Shown here: positions 22,397-37,000 of the stretch, piece after piece
How positions within the stretch are numbered: the stretch's first letter is position 1
Layout of the letters: every line of letters begins with the position of its first letter
Origin: Euonymus europaeus
Lineage: Eukaryota; Streptophyta; Magnoliopsida; Celastrales; Celastraceae
Direction: 5' to 3'
Length of the DNA: 64,000 nucleotides
Assembly (NCBI GenBank): GCA_963580455.1
Contig: OY756964.1
Coordinates: 2,108,001 to 2,172,000, forward strand
The notes under the pieces: model-generated
Told to the model about the DNA's origin: nothing
The model's database searches: none
The model's input: the letters and a program-made list of their open reading frames with translations, nothing else
Translations under genes and position numbers: made by a program

Positions 22397-24477
22397 CCGA
22401 GCGATGTACTCCCAATACTTGGTAGAGTCGACCGACATGTCAGGGTAAGCTTTTAAGTTAGACAGATTGAGATAGTAAATATATAAGAGAAGGTGGGGCC
22501 CATGATCGAGAAATGTGTGTGGTGTTTGATTGGGCCACGACTGAGATGAAGAAGCAGAGGAGTCGTGGCATCGCCACCGTCGACATGCTCGTGTTGGGAT
22601 TTCGATGTCCCACGTTGATTAGCTTACTACGAAACACTTTTGTCTCGTCTCCAGCCGCCTTTAGGGTCGTGTCCTTTTAAGTTTTAACTGCCCTGATATT
22701 TTCGCCTTAATTACTTCATCTAACTTTCTATTCTGGAAAATGACAATTTAAAAAGGAAGATACATTCAGGATCGAATTGGAGAAATTTAGAAAATTAACG
22801 TCGGCCCAATGGATCAATATAATGGGCCTACAATAGTATCATTGCTTAGCAGATTATGGGCCTAGAAGGCCAATATCCAACTGATAGTTGTACTCAACTT
22901 TGAATGCTTTCTTGTGTGAGAATGAGCTGGATACGGGACCCAGTATTCAATGAGTGGGCCCACATTAAACATTTGGGAATCCTTGTACCCACGTGGCGGA
23001 ACAGAAATGTCAGCACATTATTTGCTCTAATGCAACGGTGTGTGTCTTTAACGGGGACATTAAATAATGTTGGAATGTTTATTTTTGCTGGTATGATTGT
23101 ATTAAAAGATGTATTTTGTTGATCTGATTGTATTAAAAGATGTGTTTTGGTGGGACTAATCTTGATTTTTGTGTAGTTTTATTGTGAAAAGGATGTAGGA
23201 AAGGAAAATAGTTGGTTTGAATAATGGAGAAATGAATAATTGTATTGGGATATGTGTTTTGCTGATGTGGCTGTATTAAAATATGTGTTTTGCTGATGTG
23301 ACTGTATTGAAGTATGTGTGTAGTTTGAATTTTTGTGTGATAAAAATGGGATCCACTGCAGCGTGATCACGGAGCGTGTGGTCTACTGTAAGGGTGTTTT
23401 AGGATACGAAAAAATTTTATTTTATTTTTTAAAAATTATAAATATATTCTGATCAAGATTATAAGTCTAACGGTAAAATCAAATAGCTAATAAAAGAGAC
23501 ATGAAAATTTTGAATCGTTATAAATTTGAAACATTTTATCTCAATTTTCGTTAGGCACCTATAATTTAAAAAAAAAGTAATTTAATACCCAAAAATATAT
23601 TACAGCAGAGCCAAGCCTCCTGCTGTAATTTTATTGCATCAGGCCCAGGTTTCGTGCACATGAGGTAGGGGGAAGATGAGTACCTCAGAAATCACAATGT
23701 CAGGTAAGAGAGAGCACAGTCTAAAGGAACACAATTAGAGTGCACATAAATCAGTACCGTAAGAGTTAAACACAAGCAAGGTGTTATGGGATCTCCCCAT
23801 GTACAATAATATTCGGACAAAAGGGAGAGAAACCCAACACATGAGATAAGCAAGCAAGAAGGATTAAAATATTGGTAGTACTACAGGTACATAAGGTTAG
23901 TATACATAGAGGTCCCTAATCTACGTGGCATGTATGACTCATCAATTTCAAATCCTACTTTTTGAAAAACGCTGACCCACTTTTCAAACCACAGTAAGTT
24001 TTGAGTTGCTACATTTCACCCGCTGTCTGCACTCTCTTTGAGTTTCTCTCTGATCTTCCGGAGATGAAACACGTTTCTTTCTGGTGAGATCGTACTTACG
24101 CTGACGGTGCTGTAAACGGCTCGTGGGTTACTTTTCGAAAATCGACAATAGCTAATATCGCTTAAAGTTGTTAAAGGTTTGAACTTTTTGCACAGTTATG
24201 GTTTTTGTTTCATTGAAATGGTCATAGAGTCCAAAACAGTCATCGCTGATGAGTTTACTGCCGGAAGGGGAAAGCCAAATTTATGCCCTCATTTATTGCA
24301 TTGGTTCTTTGCGAAGTGCTTTTTGTGGGCGTATATAAAAATAACTCTGAAATTCGTTGTGTTTTACAATAGTTTGCACCATGCGTAAATATTGAGGTAT
24401 GGGTCTGCCTTTTTAAATGGGTTCAGTTGACAGTAGTGTTTTAATGTGTGATATTACACTGAGAATTCAGAACAGTA
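22397..24477. other. MYB upstream region and intergenic DNA
   Basis: Between 23080 and 23330 a degenerate unit containing TGTATTAAAAGATGTGTTTTG recurs about four times with GCTGATGTG spacers. The rest is AT-rich with no coding signal. Confidence 0.4.
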
Positions 24478-25899
24478 TTACAGTGTTTTCATTGCACCGT
24501 CTTGATCAGTAATAATACCCTGCGGGGGAACTCCACCCATGCAAGCCAGCCAAGTACTAAATAGCCACACAAAAGTCTTGGTGTCCTCCCTCGAAATCAG
24601 GCCGCAACCAAGTAGGATAGAATGACCATGATCCCCACAAAAGGAGCAAATGGCATGTCATATTTGTTAGTTAGATAAGTCGTGTCAAATGTAATTACAT
24701 CACCAAACTCTTGATATGATGCCCTACTCCGCGGATCAGCCCAAAACACGTTTCGCAAACGACCCTCGTCGTCCCAATCAATAAGTGAAAAAGAACCATC
24801 ATTGTTAGATTGCATTCTCAAGAAGTAACTCTGCATAGCATCTGCATCCCCAATGCCAAGCCGAATCCCTCTAGCTCTTAAAACCACATTCCGACTATCC
24901 CTCTCTAAAAATGGCAACTCCTCATGCCCACCAGCTTCAATCACAAAGGAATTGTGGCTCTTGTTTGGCCGAATACCTACAATGTCATTGATTTCTATTT
25001 GCCTCTTAACATGTGGGCTTATTTCTCTTTTGGACCTGAAGAACCTTGATTGACTAGGACTCAAATTGTGATTATGCTCGTCATCAAACATCGTAATCTC
25101 CCACATCGCATCTGATGAAAGCCTGGCAGTCAATCTAGCCTTGTATTCATTCTTCGAATGTGCACGATGGTTTAAAGAAATCTTAGAACGACTGTAAAAT
25201 TTATCAGACCTCCCGCAACTAAAAGTCAGATATTTATGAATCTCATTCGCATCCGAGTTTCCGATTTAGCTAGTTCTTGAGGAACCGAACCTCTCCAGCA
25301 AGCCGTGACGTTCGGGGGTCGTAGCTACTCCCAGCCTTGTCCAGTAACTCGCGGGCAAAAACGTTGCCTGATAATTCTGAGGGGGCTTTTTTTCGAAGAG
25401 AACAAAGGACGACACAATAATTCAAACAACGTACGTTGGGACCAACATACAACACACAGCAAGTACAAGACGACGGACATATGACGGCTGCAAATCGGGT
25501 AGCTCCCGGGATTACAGCGGTCGCTCGGCTGGGACGTTATGGTCCCCAGCCCCTTAGGGGGGCACCCCTTCGGAAAAGAGCATGCCTGGTGAGTGACGGT
25601 CGGCTCCTACTTGGGTTTGGGTTGGTTCTTGGGTACGTACATTATTTCTTGTTCACAGAGAAACCATTTGCAAATCCATATTCTCTATAAAAATTAAACA
25701 TGTCATCCAAAGACTCAAATAACATCCCTAGAGTCGGGACATTCGATCCAATCGGCTCAACGACATCATAAACATTCTCAACTGGCTCTATTTGGTTGAG
25801 CATTGTCCCACTGCATAAATAAGCTTTTGTTGCATTAGCGTATTCTAACACATATAAGAACATTAAAAATAAATAAAACAACTGCATATGTAATAGCAC
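24478..25899 (-). pseudogene. FAR1-related sequence (FRS/MULE-type transposase-derived) gene, broken
   Basis: On the minus strand the N-terminal FAR1 DNA-binding part starts MFNFYREYGFANGFSVNKK (near 25690). It is interrupted by a 387-bp foreign segment (25261-25647), then resumes with YLTFSCGRS, NEYKARLTARLSSDAMWEI and DDEHNHNLSPSQSRFFRSKR. The transposase-like core follows (RNVFWADPRSRASYQEFGDV, TFDTTYLTNKYDMPFAPFVG). A frameshift near 24640 moves the conserved stretch ISREDTKTFVWLF, then TDQD, into another frame. Similarity stops abruptly near 24490 with a TAA, so most of the core, the SWIM zinc finger and the C-terminus are missing. FRS proteins derive from Mutator-like transposases and act as light-signalling transcription factors. 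This copy cannot make a full product. Confidence 0.8.
25261..25647. other. GC-rich foreign insertion inside the FRS pseudogene
   Basis: 387 bp with markedly higher GC than both sides, placed exactly between the FRS segments ending ...VNKK and starting ...SDANEIHK. Its borders do not fit GT-AG splicing in the FRS frame. It contains CCCCTTAGGGGGGCACCCC, a short inverted repeat. Its composition resembles plant organelle DNA, so a nuclear copy of mitochondrial or plastid sequence is one option, but I could not match it to a named organelle gene. Confidence 0.5.
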
Positions 25900-25957
25900 A
25901 ATGCATTACTATACTGCAGAATATCCAAAACCACATGTATTATTATGCTAAAATGAC

Positions 25958-26230
25958 CATATTGATTTAAATATAATAAGAATACAATGTAATAATGAGG
26001 AGGATGATTTAAATATAAGAAGAATACAATGTAAAATGACCAGGATTATTTAAATATAATAAAAATACAATGTAATAATGACCACCTACACAAAATAAGG
26101 GCATACTAAGAATGGACAATAACAATGCCAAATCACATGCATTAATAAACTGCATCATCAACATCCCTAAAGCCCAATGTAAAAATATTTAATCATTTAA
26201 TTACAATGAGAACACAATGTAAAATTTCAT
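25958..26230. repeat. Array of ACAATGTAAT-type motifs next to the FRS pseudogene
   Basis: TACAATGTAA occurs at about 25983, 26026 and 26069, with CAATGTAAA variants at 26178 and 26214. On the other side of the FRS remnant the opposite orientation appears (ATTACACTG at 24452, ATTACAGTG at 24477). The same motif fills 50486-51240. Confidence 0.55.
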
Positions 26231-26899
26231 TGCACCTACAACTGCCAGCAACGTAACAACTCACAAAAAAAATCATGTCAGACAATGTTAAAGCTACAAT
26301 GACATGATTTACTGACAAAAATAAAAAAAAGGAAGCTAACATCAACTACATAATCGTCTCATTCATATGAAAAACCCAACTTCAAAAAATAAATTGGGCG
26401 ATTTACTTTTTTTTTTTTAACACAAAAACAAAATCAGATCTAGAACTGAACAAAAAACAACTACGATACAGCTGTATTCGGCAAAAAATACCTCTATCTT
26501 TTGAGTCGATTCTTTAACATTGTCTTGAACGGCTGCATGTTGTTGAAACATTAATGTGAATAAAGCTTACTCTGTACAATTCAACAAAATCTTGGGTATC
26601 GGTTGGAAATTTGTGTCAAATGCTTAAGAACACTAGTTACGTGCAAATGGACTACTCTTATTGAACTTTTGACGTCCTAAAAAGATTTTAAAATCTCAAA
26701 TTTGTTGCAGTTTTCTTTTTATGAAGAAACTGTCAAGGGTGTACTGGACCTATTACTTGCGAATCCAAGATGGAAAGTTTCTATTCACAGTTGATGTAAC
26801 TTTCATACTTAACAAACGGAGGAACTCATCCATATTTCCATGGTTTAGATTGGCGTCTAAAACATTATATATTGCACAAAAAGGCATGGAGAGATGTAC
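26231..26899. other. AT-rich intergenic DNA
   Basis: No second exon for the Bet v 1-like fragment was found here on the minus strand, and no other gene signal. Confidence 0.4.
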
Positions 26900-27071
26900 C
26901 AGATCCAAGCTTGAAAAGCCTAACGCTTCCTGGGCCACCATCTCCTTCAATAAACTTGGCATCGGCAAGCATTTCCGGGTTGATCTTGCTGATGACTTCA
27001 TCGCTCATGAACATTTCCCAAGCCTTCTCGGCAGGGATATTGACCACCACTTCTCCTTTCAAGCTTTCCAT
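26900..27071 (-). pseudogene. First exon of a Bet v 1 / PR-10 / MLP-type ligand-binding protein
   Basis: The ATG at 27071 opens MESLKGEVVVNIPAEKAWEM and continues through the glycine-rich loop EGDGGPGSVRLFKLGS, the P-loop-like hallmark of the Bet v 1 fold, in about 57 codons. A donor-like G|GTACAT follows at 26900/26899, where genes of this family carry their single intron. The second exon (the greater part of the beta-sheet and the long C-terminal helix) is not found in the next 900 bp downstream. Reading through the donor reaches a stop after 11 codons. The family binds plant hormones, flavonoids or alkaloid precursors in the cytosol. I infer a truncated gene copy; a very distant second exon cannot be excluded. 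Confidence 0.65.
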
Positions 27072-28058
27072 GTCCTCCCTCTCAAGTTTCTAAATAAGGA
27101 CAAGTGAATAAACTTAACCCACTAAAAGACCCTCTTTGAACTTGCTGGGAAGAAAGAAGAAAAAAAAAGGAGTCTTTTTCCATCCCCTCCCTCTTAGCAA
27201 TTGATTATTGTACTCCTGGGTGAGGTCAGGTAGTTGGTGCCTATAAATTCTTATATTGTCCTTTAGCTATAAACAACTAAATTGAAGGAAGACTTCAACT
27301 CTGTTCTTCCTCATCTCACTCAAAAAAGTAGATGCTACACTCTAAATATCTTTCATATATATTGATGAAAAAACAGTTTCTGACCTCATAGACCTTGTGG
27401 GTTGTGACCAAAAATCCAACATGAAACAGAAAAACTATTAATTTATAAGACGACACGATATGCCACTGCCCCCCTTCCCGATGCATCTTGACCTAGGAAA
27501 AAAAAACTTGATGTTAAAGAATCGATGCTCTGTTTGCCCTCTAATCGTATTCAAACAGAATCTAAGTGCATTCCAAGTAGAATCTAACGACTAAAGACAA
27601 AGCAAAGTACTTACATAGATTAAGCAGTTCAACCAATTAACAAAGAAGCGCCACGCAACTTGTAGTTTTAATAAAACAAAGTAATGATATGATGCTTCAA
27701 AACAATAATTCCATAGGCAAAAAAAGTGTGTTACCGTGCATGCGCATCTAATATCAGTGTTCATGGAATAAACTGAGCAGAAATTTATGCAAGATCAAAA
27801 CAAGATTCTGAGCCACCAACAAATAATATGATTCCCTTCTTTAACCTTCCGCACACGAGGCCAAGTCAGCTTGAGATTCCATGGCAAGTCATCTTACTCT
27901 GATTCACTGGATATAAATCCAGTTGGTCAAGAAACTAAATTTGCAAATATAGATCAAACATACAGAATCTGCCGACCCTATTACTACACCAAATTGCTCA
28001 TACAATTTGTATGTACAGATCCAAGGAATTGACCATCCGCAGAATTACCTGGACCCCT
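27072..28058. other. Intergenic and probable 3' flank of TPC1
   Basis: No coding signal. The TPC1 3' UTR would extend left from 28059 on the minus strand. Confidence 0.4.
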
Positions 28059-31000
28059 TTACTCATTTTCTACCTGCCTAAAGCATCCTACACACCATGA
28101 AAAGGGGGCATTTTGCAGCAAACGCAAGGAGCATTCTGATCTCGCATCATGAATACTTTTGGGTGAAGAAGCAGGAACTCCCTGTATAAACAATGTGATG
28201 TAATTGTATTGCAAGCACGTAATTGTAATGATTTTAGTCAGAAAAGTAAACAGTAATGATTCATACTTCACGGAAATATCTAAGGAATGTCAAACAATAT
28301 TGGGAAAAACATAATAAGAGTGTAAAACCGAGTTTGATGGTAGGCGATTGATCTAAAATCAAGTTGAAAATATGGAAGTATCCAAGAGATATGAGGTATG
28401 TAACCCCTGAGCATATGTATGTAGCCTTAACCCTTTTGAATCCCGCTACCACCCACCCATTGGATCAATGATCATAGGGGATCCCTAACCTAATTCACGC
28501 ATATCAGATAGGTTGTTTCTAAGAATTGAATACATAATTACTAGGTTGTGAGAGGCAACCTTATCACTACACCAAGGGTTTGCCAATTTCATTAAATCTG
28601 AGAAGTCAGAAAAAATTCCAACACATTACTTACCAAAATTAAGTTATGAAAATAACTTATCGATTTACAGATTCCTTTTGTTCCAGCTCAGCACTCTACA
28701 TATGATGGAGAAGAACATCAACTCTCTGACTACAAGTTTTCGTCCTATATAAAACACAAAATCCCAGTCCAACTTGTAAGTAGCACTTTAAGTTTAGATT
28801 GTATTTAAATTCTAGCCTTTTACATCAGTTTGTAGCTTGCAAGAGGTACGTATCCAACAGATCGGCGGCGTTCTTTTCCAGCTCTCTCTTCCTGGAATGC
28901 GATGGTAAAATTGATATTAAATTTAGATCATCTATATCAAACTTCAACTGGATTCTCGGAAAATCTAGATATTGAGTCATTGGACAATGAAAATTTGCAC
29001 AGGGAAAATCAACTTGACTGATCAACTCAGTAAATGACAGCAGTTGCCACCTTAAAATTATTCAATTTAGATTGTGCAAGGAACTCTAATTGGGAACAGC
29101 ACAGGAATTCCAAAAGCTACCATTCATTCTCCACCTAAACTCAACGGACTGACCCCTAAATTGAGTTAAAGGCATTAGAAATGAGAGAGAGGTACTGCAG
29201 CAGAAACAACTACATTATATAAAGAGGTCTTATTAATGCCCCAATTCTAACATGTAACTAAATTATACAAATAAAGGAGGTAAGATACCATAGATGCAAT
29301 TTCAGGAATCTACACAGAGTCAACTATGAAGTAAACCCGTTACAGAAAAGGTACGTTAATTGATCACATTTACTAATCTTTAATGTGTACAATGCCTGAA
29401 GTAAGTACAGATTTCAATATATGTCCTTACATCTATAATTCTTGGTGTTCCGAGAGTTAGTAATATTGAAACTCATGAGTATTCTAAAGAATTCACACCA
29501 GCTTTGTGGAACAACTAACAACTATTTCTAATCTATGAAACGCGAGGAGAGGCGAGGCGAGGCGTAAGCCTTGATACGTGAGGCGTAAGTTTTTCAGGTA
29601 TAAATATTTTAAACACAAAAATAATAATGACTTATAAGAAATTATTTCCATCCAAATTAAATAAGCATAGTGCTCAACAAAGTCATAATTAATGCAAGCA
29701 TCCACATAATTAGAAGTTCAAAACAAAGAAAGTTCATCAAACATCACAATATCACATCGGAACTATCTTCGCATAATCCCAAGCAAAATCTTTTTTTGGG
29801 ACTCTTTTATTAGCCACTCGTTAATTCCTTCAAAAAAAAAAACCACAAACACAAATTCATAATTGATTCCAAATTACAATTTTACATCTGCAATTTTGAA
29901 TTTTTTATATTGTTCTTCTAAGTAATCAAGTAAATTGTAAAATAAACCTACTTAAAAGTGACGAAATAAAATGTGGGTACTGGGCAAGTGGGCAATGGGT
30001 ACCTTAGCTGGAACTTGGAAGAGGAAACAGAGAGGCGGAATGGCAGAGTCAACCAAAGAGTCAGCTTCCAGGCAGACTCGACCAAAGAGGCGGCAAGGCA
30101 GAGTCGAGCAGTTGAGCGTCGCGACTAGCAGTAGAGAGGCGGAACGAGACACCAAGAGATGCGGAGACAGTCGCAACTCGCTACTAGCGAGCAGAGACAG
30201 TCGACCAGTTGCGACTCGCTACTAGCAGCAGAGAGGCAGAACGAGAGACCCAGTGAGGCAGAGACAGTCGTGACCTAAAGGTATGCTAGCAAGAGTCTTC
30301 GATTTTAGTTTTTTAGTTACAAAATTTGTTAAACGATGTAGTTTCAGAAATTTGCCTCAAGAGCAAACATATCATGGCGCCTCACTGGTTTTTACATTTT
30401 TTCTCTAAAAACGTACGCATTCGAGGAATGGTGTTTCACATACGTCTCTGTGCGTTTTCACTCCAAAACGCATGCCTCAAAACGCGTTTCCAAAACGCAT
30501 TTGAAAACAGAGATTGTGAAGCTACTTTTGCATCGAGGGTCAGTCCAACGAAACAACCTGGCATAGCAGGTGTAAGGTTTTGCAAGTATTCCCTTGCACA
30601 ACCTTGAATACTGTGGAAGTCTAGAGCACCGAGTTACCACTCTCTGTCTTGCGGAAGTGAAAATACCAACTACATTTTTTATCTTTAATTTAATTAAGGT
30701 CCCAGTAAAATTGTACTTCTATTTCTGAAAGGAAGCTCACTACTGGTACTAACCTTGTCCTCTTTGCAAGTTTCTGATGTTTCAAGGTCCATTTCAGCAA
30801 AGAATGCCTCCAGGACGAAAGCTATAACCTGAGATACGACGGAACAAGAATTATGAGACTCAGACATTGAAAAACATGCATTGGTTCAAACTATAAGGTC
30901 AAGTAACCATGTCAGTGAATAGAAATGCAATGACCGTGTCAATGAACATGTTAAAATCTTTAAGTTTGTGAAACCTTTCCCTATAATGCAGCAATAAAGT

Positions 31001-34000
31001 ATAAGGAAAATAAAAACTTTCATCAAATTTTCTATGCATTCCCCAGGCAGTAGATAAACAACGGTTTTACGTCCTTATGAATTCTGCATTTGTGTTTTGT
31101 TCTCTAAATAAAATAATTTTTCTATTAAACAAAAAGAGGGACAAAAAAGAAAGATTTAACAAACTGAGGTGTCCTGCGTATTTGGATGCAAGTGCAAACT
31201 CTGTACCATTTATTGTTTGACCAACCACCCAGAAGCCAACACAGAACAAATTTTAAAGAGCTTCCATTGCAATGTATGTTAAAATAAAGTAGTTGATTGT
31301 ATTTGACTCAAATTCAAAGTGATAGTGATTAGTTGCATCGTATTCAGATGGAAGATAAATTAAAAATAAATTAATATAGTACCACTGAAAAAGAATTACC
31401 AAATTCAGAAGCAAAAGAACAGTTATCAGGTAGAAGCTAATGAAATATGCTAGTGACCAAGCTGTTCCTGTCAATTCTTTGTAGCTCTGAAATGTAGATT
31501 GCAAAAGTTAGTCATCCATATACCTGATGTATCAGTTAGAGCATGGAAAGGAGAAATGGTAGAATATTTTTCATGTTTCTAATCCTATTTTTGTTTAAAA
31601 AAATCATAAACCAAGTGGTTCGGGCCATTCAGAGATTTTTCCAGAATTCATGGACATACTTGTTTTTCAGAAAACATGGCAACTGGCTGACATATTTCCT
31701 TGAAGCTAACATCAATGATTGAAGTACAGAAAAGTAGCACCATTGAGGAAGTATAGACTCAAATGATTCTTTGATCATGCTCATAAAACCATAGTTGCAT
31801 CATAACTTTCCATCAGTGAATGGGGGTATGACTAGGCAACCTGAAGTACATAGGATAGGACACATTCATATAAATATATATCTGCATATGTATGCATACC
31901 AAATATAAAAAAGTGAATTACTGCCTCATCAGAAAGGAAACACGTCTTGTGCCGCTGACCAGGTGAGAACGCATGCAACCAAATAAAATCCTAAAGTGCA
32001 GATGGAATATTCTAATCGGAAAATACCACTCTACAGAGAACAGAGAATTAGGCAAGAGATAAGAACTCTCCCCTCCATGTGCCATTTAAGAGTATGAGAA
32101 AGACTACACGTATACTCGTCATCTACTTAAAGGATCACAAAGAAAGTAAGACTCTGGAAATATGTTAAAAAGGAAAGAAAAGGGAAGAAATGACACAAAA
32201 GTGATACCTGCGTCCACACTTGCCAATTTCCCAGTACTAGCAAATTAAAAAGTGTCACCATGCCATTTGGATAGTCATTGAAATTGAAGAGCAAATAACT
32301 GCTTTGTCAAGAAAAATAATTTGGATAGTTCTAGTAAAAACCTCTTGTGAAAAAATAATCATATGCATGATCTAATGAATCCACCAAAAGAAAGGTATCA
32401 AGAAATGATTTGATGATTATCAAGAGTCCCGGGAAAGACACGGCCTTGCAGTTTACTTTGGTAATCTGCAGGAAAGATGAGAAGCTATACTCTGTACCAT
32501 ATCAAAACTATCAGAGGCGACCACCCTTACAGTTTACTTTGGTAATCTGAAGGAAAATGAGAAGCTGTACTCTGTACCATACCAAAACTATCAGAGGTGA
32601 CCAAAATATTGCACTCAGAGAAAAAAGATACTCATCCTCAGCAAGCTCGGTCGATTCTAGCTTGGGGTTCCCAGCATAGACAATCCCCCAAAAAATCTAC
32701 AAATTGCATAATTGAATAGAGAATGTTATCACCAACAATAATGAGAAAAATATCAAATTAAATAAAAGTAAAAAATACTGGATGCTTTGAAGATATGCAG
32801 CCTTGTATGGTCAGTCACAACAAGCAATAACATAAATATAGAATCAAAGATAAGTAAAAACTTTGACCTTGCATCAAAATTTGCATTAACAATGAGAAAT
32901 ACATCTATCCCAAAAGCTTACACTGTTAGGAAGGGTGAACTTATTATTATTTACCCGCTACTCTTAACACTCCCCTTACGCATGGGCCAAGGACTCAAAT
33001 ACCATGTGAAACAACGTCTATCCTAAAAGCTTTAGCTGCTACCCGAGGTAAATTTTGTATTATTTAACCACCCCTACTTTGTCTACTTTGTATTTTGGGG
33101 TTTTAGTAAGGGTTGTAATGGGATACCTATTATTGTACATCTATTTCAATCTAATGATCTCCAGTTTCCAATAAAAAACAAATCCCTATAACAAACACCA
33201 TATACAATGATATTTGTCCAGATCTCGTGATTGCTTATTTGGAAGTGTGACGAGACTTTTTTGTAGATAATAAAAAGAAAAACAATTAGAGACATAAGAA
33301 AACTCAGTATGTCTAGATCTTCATATCACAACTACCAGTAATGGATTAAAGTGCAGAGTAAATTTTTTCAAGATTCTTCCCCAATGCATATAATTGACAA
33401 ATATCTGGTAAAAAAAAATTAACAAAGATAAGAAGAAAAGGGGGGAAAAAAACAGCAAAGAGAACATTACAAAGTGCATGAAAATAAACAAAATCACTTA
33501 AGAAAGGGATAATCAGATCTGGAATATAAATACTTTTTGATATAAGACAAGGTTGCAAGTACCTGTACACCAAGAGAGCAGTATATACACAATACACAAA
33601 AAATGGTGCCCAGATATGGCATTAGACTTGGAATGAGGGTTAAGAATGTGGCAAGAAAAGCCCGGTACTGTTGAACATGCATCAAAATCCTGATTAATCT
33701 TAACAATCTTGCAAGAAGCAGGTAGCGAATCCTGTTGACAAGAACAGGCAAGAGGCATTTGAAGATACAAGCACATACTTTCAGACACACACACAAATAT
33801 ATAACTAAGTTCTTTCGCAAGCAAAGGCTTAGAAAATGAAAGGAATGTAACAGAAATCTATTCCTACTACACGAATGAATATTTTTACTTATTGGAACTG
33901 AAGATGTAAAACCCCCATTCATATACAAGCAATATCCAGAGTATACACAATCAAAATGTAATTGAGACATATCGATGAGCTGTTTGGGCAAACTATCTTC

Positions 34001-37000
34001 TGATCAGTAAAATTCAAACGTTAGCTTGAACTAGCATGAACTTAACAGGTATCACACTACATAAAACAAAACATACTAGTCCAACATGGAATAGATGGAG
34101 CTTGGTGCTATAATTTCATAGTATTAGCTGGTTTCTTTTTCCCAAAACTCTTTCCTGGGCCTACGATGCAACGGTAAAGGAACTGTACGAAAACTTGAGT
34201 CCACTCTAGCAGTGCTGAAAAAAATGTTTTGAGAAATGAATTTTGTGATAACAATATTAGCTGGTGACATGGTTGAATCAAGATGAGAGGCCATCAAAAG
34301 TTAAAAACATGCAAGGGCTTAAATAAAGTATCTAATGCCAGTAACAGACTCAGAAAGTGTGTCAGTTGCAAGAGTATCACGCTCGAGCCATTTATATTAA
34401 ATATGATCATAACTTAAATTGTTCCAAACTAATTTGCTTGTCAACTCCAAAAGTTCAGCATTGATACAATCAATAATGTCAAGCATCAGGTCACCAAGTT
34501 TCCTTTTCCCCTCGGCCTTAATCTATAAGCTATTGAAAGGTATATTTGGTCAAACTTCAAACTTTAGAGTAATGTTTTCCCACCCAAATCAACATTATCG
34601 CACCCCATCTTACATTTAGTTCCTTTAAAAACACGAACATCCCATTTAAGTCCAATCCCACCCTCTCTGTCTAATTGTAGACACAAGTAACAACCCCGAT
34701 GTTGACAATCGAAGAAACCGTTCAGCTCCCCAGAATCCATGATTGTGCATTTGTTACTTCAATTCAATGTCAGAAAGCATTTCTTGCACCTCAAAGAATT
34801 TTTATTCGATGTGCAATCATTTTCCCCATTCTAATTTAATTCATGGATAATAGCATCCTTACTCAAAGACCTTATCAAAGCTCAGAAATTCCATTAGAAA
34901 GGCATTCCGCTTGCAAGAGAAATTTATTAGAAACAATGCAAAATAGCAGATGGACTAAGGTCAGCCCCAGGGATGTGCAAGAAAAAATCCATTTTTTAAG
35001 AAAAATGGCAAGGGTCCCTGCTTATGCAATATGTTAACATTTCATGATATGCATCTATGAGGTTCCAAGTCTCCACATACCATTCTCCATTTGAAAGGAA
35101 GGGCAGACCATAAGGGGATGCAAATGTTATAGTTTCTCCAACAACTGCAAACATAAATTCATGTCAGTAAAGCATGATGCAGCCTAATGGAAGAGAATCA
35201 CAACTGACAAAATGATATTCTGTTCACTTACAAGTTACGATAACCACAAATAAAATACAGAAAAGGAATAAAAGAGATACAATCTATGAACTGCCGTCTA
35301 ATTTAGCACTGGTGCATTAGAATATTACAGCAACCTGGTTCTTAGTCATCAAATTCTAATGCAGGACAAGAAACATCAAAGCCAAAGAGCATACTACTTA
35401 TTACCATGTGCCCGAAGATTATGCTCCCCTCCTATTGTGTGATTTTCACATGCTATTCACTATATTTAAGAGCTTCAAAAATATGATTGTGACTCATCTA
35501 ACCAAGAGCAACTTCAAAGCAAGGAACAAACACACACACACAGAAGCACACACACATACATACATACATACACTAAAGATAAAATAGAAAAAATTCAGCA
35601 AACTAACAAAAAGAATTCTGTGTGATGCAGCGGGCCCACTGTGCCACCATGGTTTCAGTAGAAGCAGATGTACTGCACAGAGTCTAACCCCCAAATTGTG
35701 GAAAGAATTGATTTTTGTGGTTTGAACCGGACTTCTTATTTTGAATGAAAAATAAATTTATTGAAACTCCAAGAAGGTGCCCCAAAAGGAAAGCAAGTAC
35801 AACAGGAGAAACGATGAAAAGAGACCCAGGGATATGTCAAGAATAAGTTGAAAGGTTTAGGGTCTCTATTCTACAATGGCTTGGAACCCAGAACTTAATA
35901 GTGCTAAGCCAATAATCTAAAACTCTGTATTTTTCTCCACCCACTGCAGTGAAGCTACTTTACCACTGTGCAGCATCCACCTTGAAAGTTATTAAAGGAA
36001 ATCAACTGAATAGAGAATGGTCATGGAGGATAGGTTATGGTTGTTGCATCCAATTCCATTCCCCATCATTTTCTGAGCGCAGTTACCTTATCGAGCAATC
36101 ATAACGGGAAAATGATAGCAAGTGATACTCTTTACGGGCAGAAAAGCTATTTGAGGTAATTGGTCTATGGTCTTCTTACATGCTCAGCATATGCTGAGAA
36201 CCATAAGTAATAAACCAACAGTGTTCAAATTTTCGCCAGCATATTAGGCTATAATAGCAAACTTTAACATTCAGTCTCAAAATTTATTCTTTCTCAAAGT
36301 TTATCCACGATTTTCTTTTTTAATTATATTTTTGCTTCTCTTTTCCTCTAAGGGCCCCTTCATTAGTCTTCCTATACATCTTTTCCAATTTCCTAACTTA
36401 TCAAAAAGAAAAAAGTATAATCCAAAAAAGATCTGTGCATTTGCTTGAATGAGTTAGTAGGAAAAACATTAACAGCTCAAATATGAGAGTCTGAACTCTG
36501 AAGTAGTTACCTATTACCCATGTGATCAGAAAATCAAAACGATTTTGACCATCCCTCCAATAATTCTCAAATCCAAATGCATCCACTTTCAAAGCCATTT
36601 CGGGCATGTAAATCCAACCTATAGGAGAAAAACTAACTCATGAACTAGAAAACACAAAACTGAGCCAGGAAATACTAGTGGAATATTGAAAACTTTCACA
36701 TCATCAGTGAGCATAAGATAATAAAGGACTGTTATGACATTATGCAACAAACCAGGGGAAGAGAGAAAGCAGTTGACTAGGAAGGTTTCACATTAAAATC
36801 CGACTTTTGCTCGTGGTTTATCATCCAAAGATGCATCATTATGAGCCAATTCCCATCATCACTGACTGAGATGAGTATTAATGTTGAGGAAAAATATGGT
36901 CAAAGCAATGGCTATCCACTAGTTTTTTTCCTTTGACAGTTCCAGTTTAAGCACTACCACAGAGAGCAAATTGCTGCCAATTTTTGCTCCTGATCATTTT

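Noticed and set aside
25261..25647. The FRS insert as an ordinary intron
   Set aside because: Borders do not give GT-AG at positions that keep the FRS frame, and its GC content is unlike the other introns.
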